NCBI GenBank assembly: GCA_009177225.1
Contig: WFLZ01000209.1
Location: 35,354 to 41,803, forward strand
Direction of reading: 5' to 3'
DNA length: 6,450 nucleotides
DNA from: Clostridia bacterium
GTDB taxonomy: Bacteria > Bacillota > Clostridia > Oscillospirales > Ruminococcaceae
Both the position numbers and the translations under genes were made by a program. Below, piece by piece: positions 5,386 through 6,450 of this stretch (the first letter of the stretch is position 1; each line of letters begins with the position of its first letter). The notes below the pieces were generated by a model that saw only the letters and a list, made by a program, of their open reading frames with translations, had not been told where the DNA came from and did no database searches.

Positions 5386-5895
5386 TTATTTATTTCTTTT
5401 TGCCATACGCATTTCAATAACAGCCGTACAGCATACAAGTAAAAATGATGCTATATTAAGCCACATAAGAATATTCTGCAATTTTGAAACAAGACCAATC
5501 ATCATAAAATCATCAGAACAAGTTTCTTGATAAATTTCGTCCATTGATATATAATTTGAAAAAAGAAATATTAGAAAACTGATTACAGAATATCTGAGTT
5601 TCTTTTTGCCTTTCAGTTTTTCCGAAAAAATACTGATAATGCAGACTGCTATATATGGCAGAATAAATATTATTGAATAGATATAACTTTCAATAAAAGT
5701 AGGGGAGAGCTGGTAAAAATATGTTGAGTCTTTCCAAAATTCATATGTTTCATGAAAAATTGATGTTGATATGTCCACATTATAAATATTTATCAGGCTG
5801 AGAATTATATAAATTACGGGAAGTACTGTTGCGACAACTGTAATTTTCATAATTGCAGATTGTCGTTTTTTAGATATAGAATTGTTTTCTGACAT
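5386..5895 (-). CDS. Four-helix membrane protein of unknown function
   Basis: I do not recognise the family. From ATG 5895 the product is 169 residues: a basic N-terminus (MSENNSISKKRQS), then helices at about 15-38, 70-92, 98-114 and 139-160, and a basic end (EMRMAKRNK). A polar, aromatic loop of about 30 residues (STSIFHETYEFWKDSTYFYQLSP) lies between helices 1 and 2, probably outside the membrane, and an acidic loop (SMDEIYQETCSDDF) between 3 and 4. The frame is open further upstream to a TTG at 6012, but that would overlap the previous gene by more than 110 nt; ATG 5895 has AAAAAAGGA (complement of 5903-5911) 7 nt before it and starts 4 nt after the previous stop. It therefore forms one operon with that gene and probably with the CPBP gene downstream. 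The DNA is visibly more AT-rich than purD. Confidence 0.75.
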   Translation of the reverse strand: MSENNSISKKRQSAIMKITVVATVLPVIYIILSLINIYNVDISTSIFHETYEFWKDSTYFYQLSPTFIESYIYSIIFILPYIAVCIISIFSEKLKGKKKLRYSVISFLIFLFSNYISMDEIYQETCSDDFMMIGLVSKLQNILMWLNIASFLLVCCTAVIEMRMAKRNK

Positions 5896-5899
5896 AATA

Positions 5900-6211
5900 T
5901 TATCCTTTTTTATATAAAGTTCTGCCGAAAACCGAAAAACTTCGGGAATCAGGTTTTTCCTTGTCATATTTCCATGAACTGTTATCAAGGTCAAGGATAT
6001 AACCATAGTCAAAACTGTAACCTATACCACATTCACTGCGTGATTCACCACAATCGCAAGCCATTTGTGTAAGAGTTATAAGTGGTTCGATATATCTGTC
6101 AGACGTTGCAAACCGTATTAAGTCTGTTACAGCAAGTAGAATCCATACCAAGAGAACTGCAATTATAATTTTTAATACAATTCTCTTTCCGGATTTTTTT
6201 GATTTTTCCAT
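5900..6211 (-). CDS. Small single-pass membrane-anchored protein with three cysteines
   Basis: The 103-residue product has a basic N-terminus (MEKSKKSGKR), one helix at about 11-29, and then about 70 residues that the positive-inside rule places outside the cell. The exported part starts TDLIRFATSDRYIEPLI and carries ACDCGESRSEC (C52, C54, C61) followed by GIGYSFDYGYILD. Lack of a lipobox cysteine next to the helix argues against a lipoprotein. The layout (anchor, Asp-x-x-Arg, short hydrophobic strand, Gly/Tyr-rich GYS.DY motif) recalls small anchored Firmicute hypothetical proteins, but I cannot name a family. The longer frame begins with TTG at 6244 without a ribosome binding site; ATG 6211 has AAAGGA (complement of 6217-6222) 5 nt upstream and is preferred. 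It is coupled to the four-helix gene, whose ribosome binding site lies at the end of this gene. Confidence 0.75.
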   Translation of the reverse strand: MEKSKKSGKRIVLKIIIAVLLVWILLAVTDLIRFATSDRYIEPLITLTQMACDCGESRSECGIGYSFDYGYILDLDNSSWKYDKEKPDSRSFSVFGRTLYKKG

Positions 6212-6222
6212 AATAATCCTTT

Positions 6223-6261
6223 CTGTATGAGATACAGCCGACAACTATTAAATTGCCGGCT
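6223..6261 (-). promoter_or_regulatory. Two adjoining hairpins upstream of the single-pass membrane gene
   Basis: In minus-strand RNA a 9-bp stem (complement of 6236-6244 with 6253-6261, 8-nt loop) is fully paired only because one position is a G-U pair; in the plus-strand sense it is an A/C mismatch. It overlaps by two bases a second stem, CUGUAU / AUACAG (complement of 6223-6237, 3-nt loop), that ends at the ribosome binding site. No T-run follows, so it is not a standard terminator; it could be a processing or stabilising element, or mutually exclusive folds affecting initiation. Confidence 0.35.
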
Positions 6262-6267
6262 TCTACC

Positions 6268-6450
6268 TCAGAACCAGCGTTTTTTCATAGCTTTCAAGAA
6301 ATTTTCGGTTATCGGATAACCGCTGTGGTCGCCTATCACGCTGTCTATACAGCAAAACGGGCATATAGCAGTATCATTATTATCAATCCAGAAATTAATT
6401 TCAGATGGGCTGAAAATTTTCGTGCAATAAAAACAACCGCAGTTATAACT
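6268..6450 (-). CDS. Small cysteine-rich (putative zinc-ribbon) cytoplasmic protein, 5' end outside window
   Basis: An open frame enters from the right edge and ends with TGA at 6268-6270; the last 60 codons are visible. They begin SYNCGCFYCTKIFSPSEI, continue to TAICPFCCIDSVIGDHSGYP and end ITENFLKAMKKRWF. Two CxxC pairs (CFYC and CPFC, at visible residues 6-9 and 30-33) 20 residues apart look like a zinc-ribbon pair. From memory this matches a widespread family of small uncharacterised proteins, usually named only 'cytoplasmic protein', with the pattern CGCFYC..IFSPSEI....D..TAICPYCG.DSVIG..SGYPIT..FL..M...WF. CPFCC in place of the commoner CPYCG is a small variation. Its function is unknown to me. 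It precedes the membrane-protein genes on the same strand by 56 nt, with hairpins between, so it may or may not share their transcript. Confidence 0.8.
   Translation of the reverse strand, partial: SYNCGCFYCTKIFSPSEINFWIDNNDTAICPFCCIDSVIGDHSGYPITENFLKAMKKRWF

Noticed and set aside
5896..6012. N-terminal extension of the four-helix membrane protein to a TTG at 6012
   Set aside because: It would overlap the upstream gene by over 110 nt, while ATG 5895 has a well-placed ribosome binding site and a 4-nt intergenic gap.

Overview
The window looks like chromosome from a low-GC Firmicute of the class Clostridia. It most resembles a Ruminococcus-type member of the Oscillospiraceae. The reasons are the AT-rich coding, strong GGAGG-type ribosome binding sites, short A/T-rich promoters, CPBP proteases, and a protein with a Spo0A-type DNA-binding domain, a family confined to spore-forming Firmicutes and their relatives. 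This is inference from sequence character; no marker gene fixes the genus. I see no rRNA, tRNA, CRISPR array or insertion sequence.

Left part (1-1348): the end of a plus-strand CPBP intramembrane protease gene, cut by the window start, converges on a minus-strand small heat-shock gene (Hsp20). They share a hairpin terminator at 886-916.

Regulatory part (1349-2731): a 190-bp divergent promoter region separates hsp20 from a two-gene plus-strand operon. It carries repeated TTGTAT/ATACAA half-sites. The operon encodes an XRE-type repressor and, overlapping it by 4 nt, a protein whose N-terminal half looks like a receiver domain lacking all phosphorylation residues and whose C-terminal half matches the Spo0A DNA-binding domain. 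I propose that the XRE protein controls its own operon and probably hsp20, and that the Spo0A-like protein acts without phosphorylation. A terminator at 2704-2731 closes the block.

Housekeeping part (2736-4651, minus): purD, a complete purine-biosynthesis enzyme, is followed with a TGATG overlap by a six-helix membrane protein of unknown function.

Right part (4722-6450, minus): a tightly spaced run of small genes in AT-rich DNA. In transcription order these are a cysteine-rich cytoplasmic protein (cut by the window end), a single-pass membrane protein, a four-helix membrane protein and a second CPBP protease. The last has an unusual initiation region: a perfect AGGAGG lies 33 nt from the start codon, but a 9-bp hairpin in between would bring it to an effective 8 nt.

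The best candidates for something undescribed are the pseudo-receiver Spo0A-like/XRE pair beside hsp20, and the hairpin-bridged ribosome binding site of the second CPBP gene.
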